From NCBI GenBank assembly GCA_046484625.1, contig JAWOIO010000045.1:1-17492 (forward strand): a stretch of 17,492 bases of DNA. The letters run 5' to 3'. The position numbers and the translations under genes are program-made. This document shows, piece by piece, positions 6,507 to 13,936 of the stretch (its first letter is position 1; every line of letters begins with the position of its first letter). Below the pieces are notes generated by a model. It was given only the letters and a program-made list of their open reading frames with translations. It ran no database searches and was not told the origin of the DNA. This DNA comes from DASUAO01 sp046484625 (lineage in GTDB: Bacteria; Actinomycetota; Acidimicrobiia; IMCC26256; PALSA-555).

Positions 6507-7403
6507 TCAGCCGAAGCGGCCAGTGATGTAGCCCTCCGTGCGGGGGTCGGAAGGTTGGGTGAACAGCCGGTTCGTGTCATCGAACTCGACGAGTCGACCG
6601 ATCCGTTCGCCCTCTTCACCGACGTCGGTGGTGATGAATGCCGTGCGATCGGAAGCCCGAGCTGCCTGCTGCATGTTGTGGGTGACGATGACGATCGTGT
6701 ACTCACGCTTGAGCTCTTCCATGAGGTCTTCGATCCTGGCCGTCGCGAGGGGGTCGAGCGACGAGCAGGGCTCGTCCATGAGGATCACGTCGGGCTCGAC
6801 CGCGATGCAGCGAGCGATGCAGAGCCGCTGCTGCTGACCTCCCGAGAGCGCGAACGCGCTCTCCTTCAACTTGTCCTTGACCTCGTCCCAGAGCGCAGCG
6901 CGCTTGAGCGCGGCCTCGACGATCTCTTCGAGATCCTTCCGCTCTCCGAGCAACCGGGGACCGAACGCGACGTTGTCGGCGATCGACTTCGGGAAGGGGT
7001 TCGGCTTCTGGAAGACCATCCCGATCCGGCGTCGCACCTCGACCGGGTCCACGTTCGGGCCGTAGAGGTCGATCCCGTGGTACTCCAGCCGCCCGTGCAC
7101 GGCTGCGCCGACGATCAGGTCGTTCATGCGGTTGAGGGATCGCAGCAGGGTGCTCTTCCCGCAGCCGGACGGACCGATCAGCGCGGTGATCTCCCGCGCT
7201 CGGATGTCGATGTCGACACCTTCGATCGCGACCTTCCCGCTGTAGCTGACCGAGATGTCGTCGAGGCGGAAGACCACCTCGGGTGCAGGGGTCGCGTCGG
7301 GCGACCCGTCGTCAGGGGCGGCTCCCGACGCAGCACTCGTCGGGTTGGTTCCTGCCAGCACGGTTTGATGCATCGGCTTCTGGTCCTTCGGTGGGCTCGA
7401 CAT
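6507..7403 (-). CDS. pstB: Phosphate ABC transporter ATP-binding protein PstB
   Basis: A 298-residue ABC ATPase that powers high-affinity phosphate import through PstC/PstA. Walker A is GPSGCGKST (77-85), the Q-loop is VFQKPNPFP (Q132), which is diagnostic for PstB, and the signature is LSGGQ (186-190). Walker B is VILMDEP with catalytic E211, and the H-loop is THN (H242). About 40 N-terminal residues before the fold are rich in Ala, Pro, Asp and Ser and exceed the usual 255-265 residue length. The ATG at 7403 has GGAG about 7 bases upstream; M11 at 7373 is an alternative. The gene diverges from phoU-pstSCA and heads an operon with senX3 and regX3, a split arrangement compared with the usual pstSCAB-phoU. 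Confidence 0.95.
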   Translation of the reverse strand: MSSPPKDQKPMHQTVLAGTNPTSAASGAAPDDGSPDATPAPEVVFRLDDISVSYSGKVAIEGVDIDIRAREITALIGPSGCGKSTLLRSLNRMNDLIVGAAVHGRLEYHGIDLYGPNVDPVEVRRRIGMVFQKPNPFPKSIADNVAFGPRLLGERKDLEEIVEAALKRAALWDEVKDKLKESAFALSGGQQQRLCIARCIAVEPDVILMDEPCSSLDPLATARIEDLMEELKREYTIVIVTHNMQQAARASDRTAFITTDVGEEGERIGRLVEFDDTNRLFTQPSDPRTEGYITGRFG

Positions 7404-7525
7404 CGTTCGCTCCGGTCCTCGCCGATGGTCGGATCCAGCATGGCGGCTGGGGATGCGTCCGGCAACCGGAGCCCCCCACGGTACGGAAGCGTGGCAGACG
7501 GACCATGATCGCGCGGTGCCGGACA

Positions 7526-7543
7526 GGTGAACGCGAGGTGAAC
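7526..7543 (-). promoter_or_regulatory. PHO box between pstB and phoU
   Basis: On the minus strand this reads GTTCACC-TCGC-GTTCACC: two perfect 7-mers with an 11-base period, the direct-repeat form bound by actinobacterial PhoP/RegX3-type regulators. It lies in the 223-base divergent region and could serve both pstB and phoU. A GATCAT hexamer 15 bases downstream on the minus strand could be a -10 for pstB. Apart from this box and the two start regions I see nothing else in the gap. Confidence 0.8.
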
Positions 7544-7626
7544 ACTCCGCGGCGAGCCGACCAGCGGGTGCACGAAGCCCTCGCGGCGGCAACAATGCTC
7601 GCACCAACCGCGAAACCGGAGCAACC

Positions 7627-8358
7627 ATGCCCGACAACGACGACTTCCTGCTCCCCCCCGACCCCGAGCCGCAGGCCGAGACGCGCCGCTCGTTCGGCGA
7701 GCACATGGACGACATCCGCTCGGACGTGGTCAGGCTCGCGGGCCTGACCGGCGAGGCGATCGGTGCGTGCACCGAGAGCTTGCTGGCCGCCGACCTCCCC
7801 GCCGCGGAGCGCGTGATCCGCAACGACGCGAAGATCGACACCTTCAAGGAGTCGATCGAGTTCCGTGTCTACGAGATGTTCGCCACGCAGCAGCCGATGG
7901 CGGGGGACCTCCGGACCCTGCTCGCGGTCCTGCGCATCCTCCAGGAGATCCAGCTGACGGCCGACCTGACGGTCACCATCGCCAAGGCCACCCGTCGCCT
8001 CTACCCGGGTCAGCTCGCTCCGAAGGTGCGCGGCCTCGTCGAGCGCATGGGTGCGCAGGCGAACGTGCAGCTCAGCCTCGCGGTCGACGCCTTCGCCGAC
8101 GAGGACATCGAGACCGCCGCGGCGCTCCCCGACATGGACGACGTGATGGACGACCTCCAGAAGGACCTGTTCCGGGCGATCTTCGAGACGACGGACGGCA
8201 ACGAGGCCGGGATCCAGACCGCCGTGCAGCTGGCGCTCGTCGGTCGCTACTACGAGCGCATCGCGGACCACGCCGTGCTGATCGGCGCCTGGACCCGCTT
8301 CATGGTCACGGGCGAGTTCCCCTCGCGCGCCGAGCAGACGGACTCCGGCGCGCCCTGA
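7627..8358 (+). CDS. phoU: PhoU phosphate signalling regulator
   Basis: A 243-residue cytoplasmic protein made of two PhoU three-helix-bundle repeats. Each repeat has its metal-binding region: RVIRNDAKIDTFKESIEFRV in the first half and VGRYYERIADHAVLIG in the second, matching the family RYLERIGDHA pattern. PhoU couples the Pst transporter to the sensor kinase and keeps phosphate signalling off when phosphate is plentiful. The ATG has GGAG six bases upstream. The first 20 residues (acidic, Pro-rich) are not conserved. Unlike the common arrangement, phoU comes first, upstream of pstS and divergent from pstB. Confidence 0.95.
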   Translation: MPDNDDFLLPPDPEPQAETRRSFGEHMDDIRSDVVRLAGLTGEAIGACTESLLAADLPAAERVIRNDAKIDTFKESIEFRVYEMFATQQPMAGDLRTLLAVLRILQEIQLTADLTVTIAKATRRLYPGQLAPKVRGLVERMGAQANVQLSLAVDAFADEDIETAAALPDMDDVMDDLQKDLFRAIFETTDGNEAGIQTAVQLALVGRYYERIADHAVLIGAWTRFMVTGEFPSRAEQTDSGAP

Positions 8359-8373
8359 TCCCGGCGACCGGGA
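8359..8373 (+). terminator. Small hairpin directly after phoU
   Basis: TCCCGG (8359-8364), CGA loop, CCGGGA (8368-8373), starting at the base after the phoU stop. The stem is short and there is no T-tract, so at most it is a weak terminator or pause ahead of the pstS promoter. Confidence 0.3.
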
Positions 8374-8399
8374 GCCCCAACCCCGGGTCTTGCCCTCCT

Positions 8400-8417
8400 G
8401 TTCACCCTCCGTTCCCC
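8400..8417 (+). promoter_or_regulatory. PHO box upstream of pstS
   Basis: GTTCACC (8400-8406), CTCC, then GTTCCCC (8411-8417): an 11-base period with one mismatch. It lies 73 bases before the pstS start. TACCCG at 8436-8441 is a possible -10, 18 bases after the second repeat. This implies pstS has its own phosphate-starvation promoter downstream of phoU. Confidence 0.7.
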
Positions 8418-8477
8418 CAGGTGGCAGTGCCGCGCTACCCGCGTTTCGTACCGTGCGCGTGTCAACCACCATCACGC

Positions 8478-8483
8478 AGGAGG
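8478..8483 (+). promoter_or_regulatory. Strong ribosome binding site fixing the pstS TTG start
   Basis: AGGAGG seven bases before TTG at 8491 is the best Shine-Dalgarno match in the window. It decides the start, since no ATG or GTG is positioned to use it. Confidence 0.85.
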
Positions 8484-8490
8484 AAAAACC

Positions 8491-9555
8491 TTGCTCCACC
8501 ATCGCTCGGTCCACAACCGCCGACGCGCACGAGTGCTCGTCACGACCCTCGGGACGCTCGTCGCTACGAGCCTGGCGTTCGCCGGGCCCGCGACCGCACA
8601 GGGATCCGGCGAGGTGAACGTCTCCGGCTCGTCGACCGTCGAGCCGATCACGTCCCTCATCGCCGAGCTCTTCGCCGAGGAGAATCCAGACGTCTCGATC
8701 CGGGTCGACGGTCCCGGCACCGGAGACGGCTTCCAGCTCTTCTGCGAGGGCGAGACCGACATCTCCGACGCGTCCCGGCCGATCAAGGACGAGGAGATCG
8801 CCGTCTGCGAGCCGAACGGCATCACCTTCACCGAGCTGCCGGTCGCTCTCGACGGCCTCACCGTGATCGTGAACAAGGAGAGCACCCTGGGCCTGAAGTG
8901 CCTCAGCCAGGCCGATCTCTACGCGATCTTCGGGCCCGAGTCCTCCGGTGACATGGCCGCGAACGCAGCCATCGCCGAAGAGCTCGGCACCACGCGGGGC
9001 TTTCCGGCCAAAGGCACGGTGAAGAAGTTCACGCCGGGTCCGGAGTCGGGCACCTACGACTCGTTCATCGAGCTCGGGTACGAGGACATCATGGAGACCC
9101 GTCTCGAGGAGGGCAAGATCACCGACGTCTCGGTGAACGACGACGGTGAGAACGAGCCGAACGAGCCCTTGATCTCGGACGGCCAGTTCCCGAACGACAA
9201 CGACACGATCAAGCGGGTCCAAGGCTCGAAGTCCGGCATCGGGTTCCTCGGCATCTCGTTCTTCCTCGAGAACCAGGACACTGTGAAGGCAGTCAAGATC
9301 GAGAACCCCGACACCGGGAAGTGCGTGGCCCCGACCGCGAAGACGACGCAGTCGGGCGACTACGCGCCCCTGGCCCGCCCGCTCTTCATCTACGTGAGCA
9401 ACGAGAAGGCCGCGGCGAACGAGGCCCTCAAGAGCTTCGTCGACTTCTACATGACGAAGGCGAACCTCACGACCTCGGTCGAGGACGCGGGCTACGCGCC
9501 CCTCGCGAAGGCCGACATCCAGGCCGCGATCGACGTCTGGGAGTCGGCTCGATAG
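8491..9555 (+). CDS. pstS: Phosphate-binding protein PstS, secreted type
   Basis: A 354-residue periplasmic-type phosphate-binding protein that delivers phosphate to PstC/PstA. It begins with an Arg-rich n-region and a hydrophobic stretch (about 15-31), with a probable signal peptidase I site after ATA (residue 36). There is no Cys before residue 85, hence no lipobox, which is unusual for a protein needing to stay at the surface of a Gram-positive cell. Phosphate-contacting motifs are SGSSTVEP (45-52), GPGTGDGF (74-81), DISDASR (90-96) and PGPESGTYDSF. The TTG start is fixed by AGGAGG. A PHO box lies upstream, and a strong hairpin separates the gene from pstC, consistent with excess PstS over the membrane subunits. 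Confidence 0.94.
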   Translation: MLHHRSVHNRRRARVLVTTLGTLVATSLAFAGPATAQGSGEVNVSGSSTVEPITSLIAELFAEENPDVSIRVDGPGTGDGFQLFCEGETDISDASRPIKDEEIAVCEPNGITFTELPVALDGLTVIVNKESTLGLKCLSQADLYAIFGPESSGDMAANAAIAEELGTTRGFPAKGTVKKFTPGPESGTYDSFIELGYEDIMETRLEEGKITDVSVNDDGENEPNEPLISDGQFPNDNDTIKRVQGSKSGIGFLGISFFLENQDTVKAVKIENPDTGKCVAPTAKTTQSGDYAPLARPLFIYVSNEKAAANEALKSFVDFYMTKANLTTSVEDAGYAPLAKADIQAAIDVWESAR

Positions 9556-9576
9556 CCGGATCCGACTCGTGACGCA

Positions 9577-9617
9577 GGGGGCGGTCGACCGGGTCCCCCT
9601 CCCGGTCGACCGCCCCC
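9577..9617 (+). terminator. 17-bp perfect hairpin between pstS and pstC
   Basis: GGGGGCGGTCGACCGGG (9577-9593), a 7-base loop, then its exact reverse complement (9601-9617). It begins 21 bases after the pstS stop and ends 54 bases before pstC. With no T-tract it is more likely a partial terminator or 3'-end stabiliser that raises PstS relative to PstC/PstA. Confidence 0.75.
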
Positions 9618-9671
9618 TCGTCGCTCCGGCAAGCCCTGCACGAAGCGAACAAGACGAGTAGAAGAGTAGGG

Positions 9672-10643
9672 ATGACCGTCACCACGACCCCGTCCGGGTC
9701 CGCGACACCAAGCCCGGCACCGCCCTCGCTCAGCGGGGACGCCAGGCGGCTCCGCCGGGAGCGTCGGGTCCGCAACGTGTTCTGGCTCGCCGGGCTCTCC
9801 TCCCTGGGGATCAGCATCGCGATCGTCGCCACGCTCCTCGGCAGCTCCATCACCTTCCTCAGCAACATCTCCCTCGACACGCTCTTGACCTTCGAGAAGT
9901 GGGCACCACGGGTCGGCAAGTTCGACGTGATGACGTTGCTGGTCGGGTCGCTCCTCGTGACGGGGGTGGCAATCGTCATCGCCACGCCGCTCGGGCTCGG
10001 AGCCGCGATCTACCTCGCGGAGTACGCGAACCCGCGCGTGCGCCGGGTGGTCAAGCCGGTGCTCGAAGTCATGGCGGGGATCCCGAGCATCGTCCTCGGG
10101 TTCTTCGCCGTCGCCTGGATCGGACCGAACATCGTCCAGAACCTGTTCGAGGACGCGGACGCCTTCAGCCTGGCCGCAGCGGGGATCGGTGTGGGCATCC
10201 TCATCACCCCGATCGTCGCTTCGATCAGTGAGGACGCGATGCGGGCCGTCCCCGCCTCCCTGCGCGAGGCGAGCTACGGGTTGGGCGCCCGCCGGCTGAC
10301 CACCGTCACCCGCGTCGTGATGCCCGCCGCGGTCTCCGGGATCGTCGCGGCCCTGATCCTCGCGCTCTCCCGGGCGATCGGCGAGACGATGGTCGTCGCC
10401 CTCGCCGGCGGCGCATTCGGCGAAGCGTCATTCACCACCGATGTCACCGACGTCGGGCTCGTCATCACCTCCGCGATGGCATCGCTCGCCACCGGCACCG
10501 ACCAGGTCGCAGGCGGTGGTGGCACCGGTGCCGGTCAGGCGTTCAACAGCCTCTTCTTCCTCGGCCTGCTCCTCTTCGCCATCACGCTGATCCTCAACGT
10601 CGTCGGAGACTTCTTCGTCAACCGGGTCCGGGAGAAGTACTGA
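9672..10643 (+). CDS. pstC: Phosphate ABC transporter permease PstC
   Basis: A 323-residue inner-membrane permease, partner of PstA and PstB. Six hydrophobic segments are visible at about 36-63, 87-115, 131-150, 165-186, 217-245 and 293-316. The cytoplasmic EAA loop that docks on PstB is ASYGLGARRLTTVTRVVMP (200-218). SRAIGETMVV (233-242) is a PstC/PstA signature. The first 25 residues are Thr/Pro/Ser-rich and not conserved. The ATG is preceded by an imperfect GAGTAGGG. The stop overlaps the pstA start by one base (TGATG), so the two permeases are co-translated. Confidence 0.95.
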   Translation: MTVTTTPSGSATPSPAPPSLSGDARRLRRERRVRNVFWLAGLSSLGISIAIVATLLGSSITFLSNISLDTLLTFEKWAPRVGKFDVMTLLVGSLLVTGVAIVIATPLGLGAAIYLAEYANPRVRRVVKPVLEVMAGIPSIVLGFFAVAWIGPNIVQNLFEDADAFSLAAAGIGVGILITPIVASISEDAMRAVPASLREASYGLGARRLTTVTRVVMPAAVSGIVAALILALSRAIGETMVVALAGGAFGEASFTTDVTDVGLVITSAMASLATGTDQVAGGGGTGAGQAFNSLFFLGLLLFAITLILNVVGDFFVNRVREKY

Positions 10644-11866
10644 TGTCGGCCGCGGACCTCGCGATCACACGCGACCTCACCGTCGCAACCTCGCTGCGCG
10701 GCAAGCGGGTCGACGTCCCGGGCGCGGCGTTCCTGGTTGCCATCCTCATCTGCCTCTTCCTCTGCCTCGCGTTCATCGTGATGCTCCTCGCGATCGTGCT
10801 CGACGACGGCCTCGGGACCTTCCAAGACCGCGGGTTCGTGATCTCGGACTTCCCGAGCCAGCTCGGAACCGCGCTCAGCGACACGGGGACGTTCCTCGTC
10901 AACCCGTCCGGGGTCGTGGGCTGGGTCGCGAGCGCGCTCGTCTTCATCGGACTGCCCGTCACGATCGGGCTCTCGGTGCGCGCCCGCCGCTGGAACGTCC
11001 TCATCGGTCTCGGCGTCGGGCTCGCGTTGATCTTCGCCATCGCTGCCCTGGTCGGCACGAGCGACTTCCTGAGCTCGAACCTCTCACGCGTCCCCGAACG
11101 AGCGGGGGTGGCGCAGGCGATCTTCGGCACCGTGTTCCTGGGCCTCATCACCGCCTTCATCGCGTTCCCGCTCGGCATCGCCACCGCCGTCTTCCTGGAG
11201 GAGTTCGCACCCGACACCAGGCTCATCCGCTTCGTCCGCCTGAACATCCGCAACCTGGCCGGTGTCCCGTCGGTCGTCTACGGCCTTCTCGGCCTTGCGG
11301 TCTTCGTCCAGCTCCTCGGCACCGACCTGGCGGACTTCCCACTGATCGGCTCGTGGCTCGTAGACATCTTCGGTGAGGGGGGGATCACCGGCGGCCGCAC
11401 GATCATCGCGGGTGGGCTGACGCTCGCCATCCTCGTCCTCCCGATCGTGATCATCACGTCCTCGGAGGCGCTGCGGGCCGTTCCCCAGTCCCTCCGGGAA
11501 GGGGGCTACGGCGTGGGTGCGACCCGGTGGGAAGTCACACGGACGCTGGTGCTGCCCAACGCGTTCGCCGGGGTCCTCACCGGGACGATCCTGTCCCTCG
11601 CGCGAGCGATCGGCGAGACGGCACCGCTCATCCTGGTGGGCGCGTTCTTCGGGACGTTCTTCACGACCGGGAGCGCCGGGGTGAGCGAGCGGTTCAGCAC
11701 GACGTACACGGCACTCCCACAGGTGGTGTACCAGTGGGCAACCGACGCCAAGACCGAGTTCCGTCTCGACCTCACCGCGGCCGCGATCCTCGTGCTCCTC
11801 GCGATCACGCTCCTCGCGAACCTCGCCGCGGTGCTGTTGCGCAACCGCTTCGAGAAGCGCTGGTAG
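10643..11866 (+). CDS. pstA: Phosphate ABC transporter permease PstA, extended N-terminus
   Basis: A 407-residue permease, about 110 residues longer than typical PstA. The conserved core starts near residue 155 and includes LRNLAGVPSVVYGL-like (NIRNLAGVPSVVYGL), the EAA loop GGYGVGATRWEVTRTLVLP (287-305) and LARAIGETAPLI (319-330). The N-terminal extension holds hydrophobic segments at about 28-52, 91-112 and 117-137 instead of the usual single one. The start ATG shares a base with the pstC stop. No gene follows on this strand: the next gene is convergent and starts its stop codon 34 bases away. Confidence 0.95.
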   Translation: MSAADLAITRDLTVATSLRGKRVDVPGAAFLVAILICLFLCLAFIVMLLAIVLDDGLGTFQDRGFVISDFPSQLGTALSDTGTFLVNPSGVVGWVASALVFIGLPVTIGLSVRARRWNVLIGLGVGLALIFAIAALVGTSDFLSSNLSRVPERAGVAQAIFGTVFLGLITAFIAFPLGIATAVFLEEFAPDTRLIRFVRLNIRNLAGVPSVVYGLLGLAVFVQLLGTDLADFPLIGSWLVDIFGEGGITGGRTIIAGGLTLAILVLPIVIITSSEALRAVPQSLREGGYGVGATRWEVTRTLVLPNAFAGVLTGTILSLARAIGETAPLILVGAFFGTFFTTGSAGVSERFSTTYTALPQVVYQWATDAKTEFRLDLTAAAILVLLAITLLANLAAVLLRNRFEKRW

Positions 11867-11899
11867 CCGGGCGCTCCCCGCGTCGGTCACGCACTCCTG

Positions 11900-12169
11900 C
11901 TACTCCTCGGGGTAGCCGAGGTCCCACTCGAGGATCAGGCGCTCACGCTCTGCGTCCCGGTTCACCCGCTCGCGGTTCCGGCGGAACTGCGGGTCGTGCG
12001 GCGGCAGCAGCTGGAGCCGGGCGACGGCCCGCTGACGAAAGCCGTCGATGAGGCGACCGTCGCCGAAGACGGCGTGCACCTCCCAGTGCGGCGCCGTCGG
12101 GCCGAGGTACACGACCTTGACGTGCCCGACGGGAGGGAGCTGCTCGAGCTCCTGGGGTTGGATCGCCAT
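11900..12169 (-). CDS. Conserved-looking 89-residue protein of unknown function
   Basis: I do not recognise this protein. It has 89 residues, no membrane segment, no signal peptide and no cysteine. The N-terminal half (GHVKVVYLGPTAPHWEVHAVFGD) reads like a small beta-sheet domain. The C-terminal half is strongly charged (FRRNRERVNRDAERERLILEWDL) and probably helical. A good ribosome site (AGGAG) lies six to seven bases before the ATG, which supports it as a real gene. It is convergent with pstA and lies downstream of htrA on the same strand, separated by a hairpin. The context alone does not indicate a function. Confidence 0.7.
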   Translation of the reverse strand: MAIQPQELEQLPPVGHVKVVYLGPTAPHWEVHAVFGDGRLIDGFRQRAVARLQLLPPHDPQFRRNRERVNRDAERERLILEWDLGYPEE

Positions 12170-12211
12170 GATGCTCCTGTGTCTGCGCGTGGGGGTACGA
12201 GGGTACCCGGC

Positions 12212-12244
12212 GCCGGCTCGCCGGCCCAGGTCCGACGAGCCGGC
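12212..12244 (-). terminator. Terminator-like hairpin after htrA
   Basis: GCCGGCTCG (12212-12220) pairs exactly with CGAGCCGGC (12236-12244) around a 15-base loop, 11 bases beyond the htrA stop. It lacks a T-tract. It would separate htrA from the 89-residue gene. Confidence 0.45.
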
Positions 12245-12255
12245 CTCCCAAGTGC

Positions 12256-13461
12256 TCAGCCGGCGTCGGGGCGCTCGGTCAGGACCGCCTCGATCGTCAC
12301 ACGCTCGCCGTCGCGGTCGACGACCACCTCGACGGTGTCACCGGGCCGGTTCTCACGCACCGCGGTCTGGACGTCGGCCGTCGTCTCGACCGGGGTGTCA
12401 CCGATCGAGACGATGACGTCGCCGACCTGCAGACCCGCGTCCTCCGCGGGAGAGTCCGGTGTCACCTGCACGACGATCGCACCGGTCGACACGGCCAGGT
12501 CGGCCTCACGGGCACGAGCCGGCGTGACGGTCTCGGTCGAGACCCCGAGGAACGCGCCCTTCCGTCCGAGGCGCAGATCCTCGATGATCGGGCTGGCCTT
12601 CGAGATCGGGATCGCGAAGCCCACGTTCTGGGCCGAGGCCGGGTTCGCGATCGCCGTGTTGATCCCGATCACGCGACCCTGCGCGTCGAGCAGTGGCCCA
12701 CCCGAGTTCCCCGGGTTGATCGCGGCGTCGGTCTGGAGCATCCCGACGAGGGAGCTCCCCACGTTGGTGTCGACCGTGCGCTCGGTGCCCGAGATGATCC
12801 CGCGGGTCACGCTCAGCCCGCCCTCGAGCGCAAGCGCGTTGCCGATGGCCACGACCTCGTCGCCCACCTGGATCTCGTCCGAGTTGCCGAGCTCGACGGC
12901 CGGCAGTCCCGTGCGCGCGACCTTGAGGACCGCGAGGTCATTCGGCGGGTCGCTCCCGACGATCGACGCTCCTTCGACCTCGCCGTTGGTGAAGGCGACC
13001 TCGATCGTGGACGCGCCCTCGACCACATGGTTGTTCGTCACGACGAACCCGTCGTCGGTGATCACCACGCCGGTCCCCGCGCCGCCGCTGCCGCTCCCGG
13101 GCCCGTCGTCGGTGGTGATCGCCACGATGGCCGGCTCGGCCTTCTCGATGATCGACGCGATGTCGGTGCCACCCTCGACCGTGGACGAGGGGCGGCTCAC
13201 GACCGGTACCGCGCCGGAGCTCACGACATTCGTCGTGGACGAGCCGTCGTCGAACGCGAGCACGAGCCCACCCGCGGCGAGTGCGCCCACGAGCCCTCCG
13301 GCCAGCGCGCCGACGAGCACGTCGCGGGTCCGGCCTCGACCCCGGCCCCGCCGCCCGGCGGCCCGATCCTGTGGCGGCCAGGGCGGGACGGCTGGCGACG
13401 GCGCCGGCGCAGGCGCGTCGGCGGGCGGAAGGGTGGGGGGCGGGAAGGGGGGCTCGGCCAT
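12256..13461 (-). CDS. htrA: HtrA/DegP-family membrane-anchored serine protease with PDZ domain
   Basis: A 401-residue envelope protease. Residues 1-45 are a Pro-rich then Arg-rich cytoplasmic tail, 47-70 form one membrane anchor, and the trypsin-like domain follows. The catalytic triad is H145 (TNNHVVEG), D175 (DPPNDLAVL) and S253 (NPGNSGGPL). A single PDZ domain spans about 303-396 (SPAEDAGLQVGDVIVSIGD). The domain plan matches DegS and mycobacterial HtrA/PepD. The ATG has GGAG five bases upstream. A SigE-type promoter element lies about 60 bases upstream. With sigE, an anti-sigma factor and RseB nearby, it is either a stress-induced quality-control protease or the site-1 protease acting on the anti-sigma factor. 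Confidence 0.93.
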   Translation of the reverse strand: MAEPPFPPPTLPPADAPAPAPSPAVPPWPPQDRAAGRRGRGRGRTRDVLVGALAGGLVGALAAGGLVLAFDDGSSTTNVVSSGAVPVVSRPSSTVEGGTDIASIIEKAEPAIVAITTDDGPGSGSGGAGTGVVITDDGFVVTNNHVVEGASTIEVAFTNGEVEGASIVGSDPPNDLAVLKVARTGLPAVELGNSDEIQVGDEVVAIGNALALEGGLSVTRGIISGTERTVDTNVGSSLVGMLQTDAAINPGNSGGPLLDAQGRVIGINTAIANPASAQNVGFAIPISKASPIIEDLRLGRKGAFLGVSTETVTPARAREADLAVSTGAIVVQVTPDSPAEDAGLQVGDVIVSIGDTPVETTADVQTAVRENRPGDTVEVVVDRDGERVTIEAVLTERPDAG

Positions 13462-13519
13462 GTCAGCTCCGTTGCTGGTGGGTGCAAGACGGGAACGGGG
13501 TCACCGTTGTCCACAGGGG

Positions 13520-13546
13520 AACGCCGGGAACGCTCGAAACAGTTCC
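13520..13546 (-). promoter_or_regulatory. SigE-type (ECF) promoter candidate for htrA
   Basis: On the minus strand: GGAACT (13546-13541), 17 bases, CGTT (13523-13520), giving an untranslated leader of about 50 bases before the htrA ATG. It closely resembles the elements before sigE and whiB but has one extra spacer base and lacks the leading G. The site is partly symmetrical (GGAAC-N19-GTTCC), so it could also be read towards whiB. Confidence 0.6.
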
Positions 13547-13610
13547 GACCGTCCCCGCCGCTCCACCGCCGATTGTGTCCGGACCCGATGAGAGGAATCT
13601 GAGGACGCCC

Positions 13611-13637
13611 GGGAACCCCCCACGTCGCCCGAGCGTT
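13611..13637 (+). promoter_or_regulatory. SigE-type (ECF) promoter candidate for whiB, probably leaderless
   Basis: GGGAACC (13611-13617), 16 bases, CGTT (13634-13637), then 8 bases to ATG at 13646. The halves and spacer equal those before sigE. Transcription should begin at or next to the ATG, and no ribosome binding site is present. Confidence 0.65.
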
Positions 13638-13645
13638 CCCACTGC

Positions 13646-13936
13646 ATGATGGATGCCTCCCCTGCCGACACCGGCTCCACCCCGTCGGGGCCGGACCACC
13701 AGACCCCGCCCTGGATGAACCGGGCCCTCTGCCGCGAAGCGCCGGCCGGGATGTTCTTCCCGTCCGACGGCGTCGGCGTCGACCGGGCCCGCAAGGTCTG
13801 CGCCGACTGTCCGGTGAAGGCCCCCTGCCTCGAGTACGCACTCGAGTTCCGCATCGAGCACGGCGTCTGGGGCGGCTGCTCCGAGCGGGAACGGCGCCGG
13901 ATCCTCCGGCGGCGTCGCCTCACCGCCGCTCACTGA
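13646..13936 (+). CDS. WhiB-family iron-sulfur transcriptional regulator
   Basis: A 96-residue WhiB-like protein, found only in actinobacteria and their phages. The four cluster-binding cysteines are C29 (ALCRE), C52 and C55 (CADC) and C61 (PCLEYAL), with an additional C78. The turn motif GVWGG is at 73-77, followed by the basic tail ERERRRILRRRR for DNA contact. WhiB proteins bind a [4Fe-4S] cluster and usually the principal sigma factor. The sequence is nearest WhiB1/WhiB2 types by eye, but the subclass is not certain. A second ATG follows directly at 13649. There is no ribosome site, and an ECF-type promoter ends just before the start, pointing to a leaderless message controlled by SigE. 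Confidence 0.93.
   Translation: MMDASPADTGSTPSGPDHQTPPWMNRALCREAPAGMFFPSDGVGVDRARKVCADCPVKAPCLEYALEFRIEHGVWGGCSERERRRILRRRRLTAAH

Noticed and set aside
5238..7508. A 756-codon open frame on the plus strand
   Set aside because: It is antisense to pstB, senX3 and regX3, which show full domain motifs. Long antisense frames are expected at this GC content, and its translation is low-complexity and unlike any family.
7312..9222. A 636-codon open frame on the minus strand
   Set aside because: Antisense to phoU and pstS, both of which are certain genes.
11960..11981. Another GTTCACC followed by GGTTCCG
   Set aside because: The two halves are not at an 11-base period and lie inside a coding region, so this is not a PHO box.
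13498..13516. GGTCACC-like and GTCCACA-like pair upstream of htrA
   Set aside because: The period is 10 rather than 11 and both halves are degenerate. I do not count it as a PHO box.
11996..13591. A 531-codon open frame on the plus strand
   Set aside because: Antisense to htrA and the 89-residue gene. Ser/Thr/Pro-rich shadow translation.
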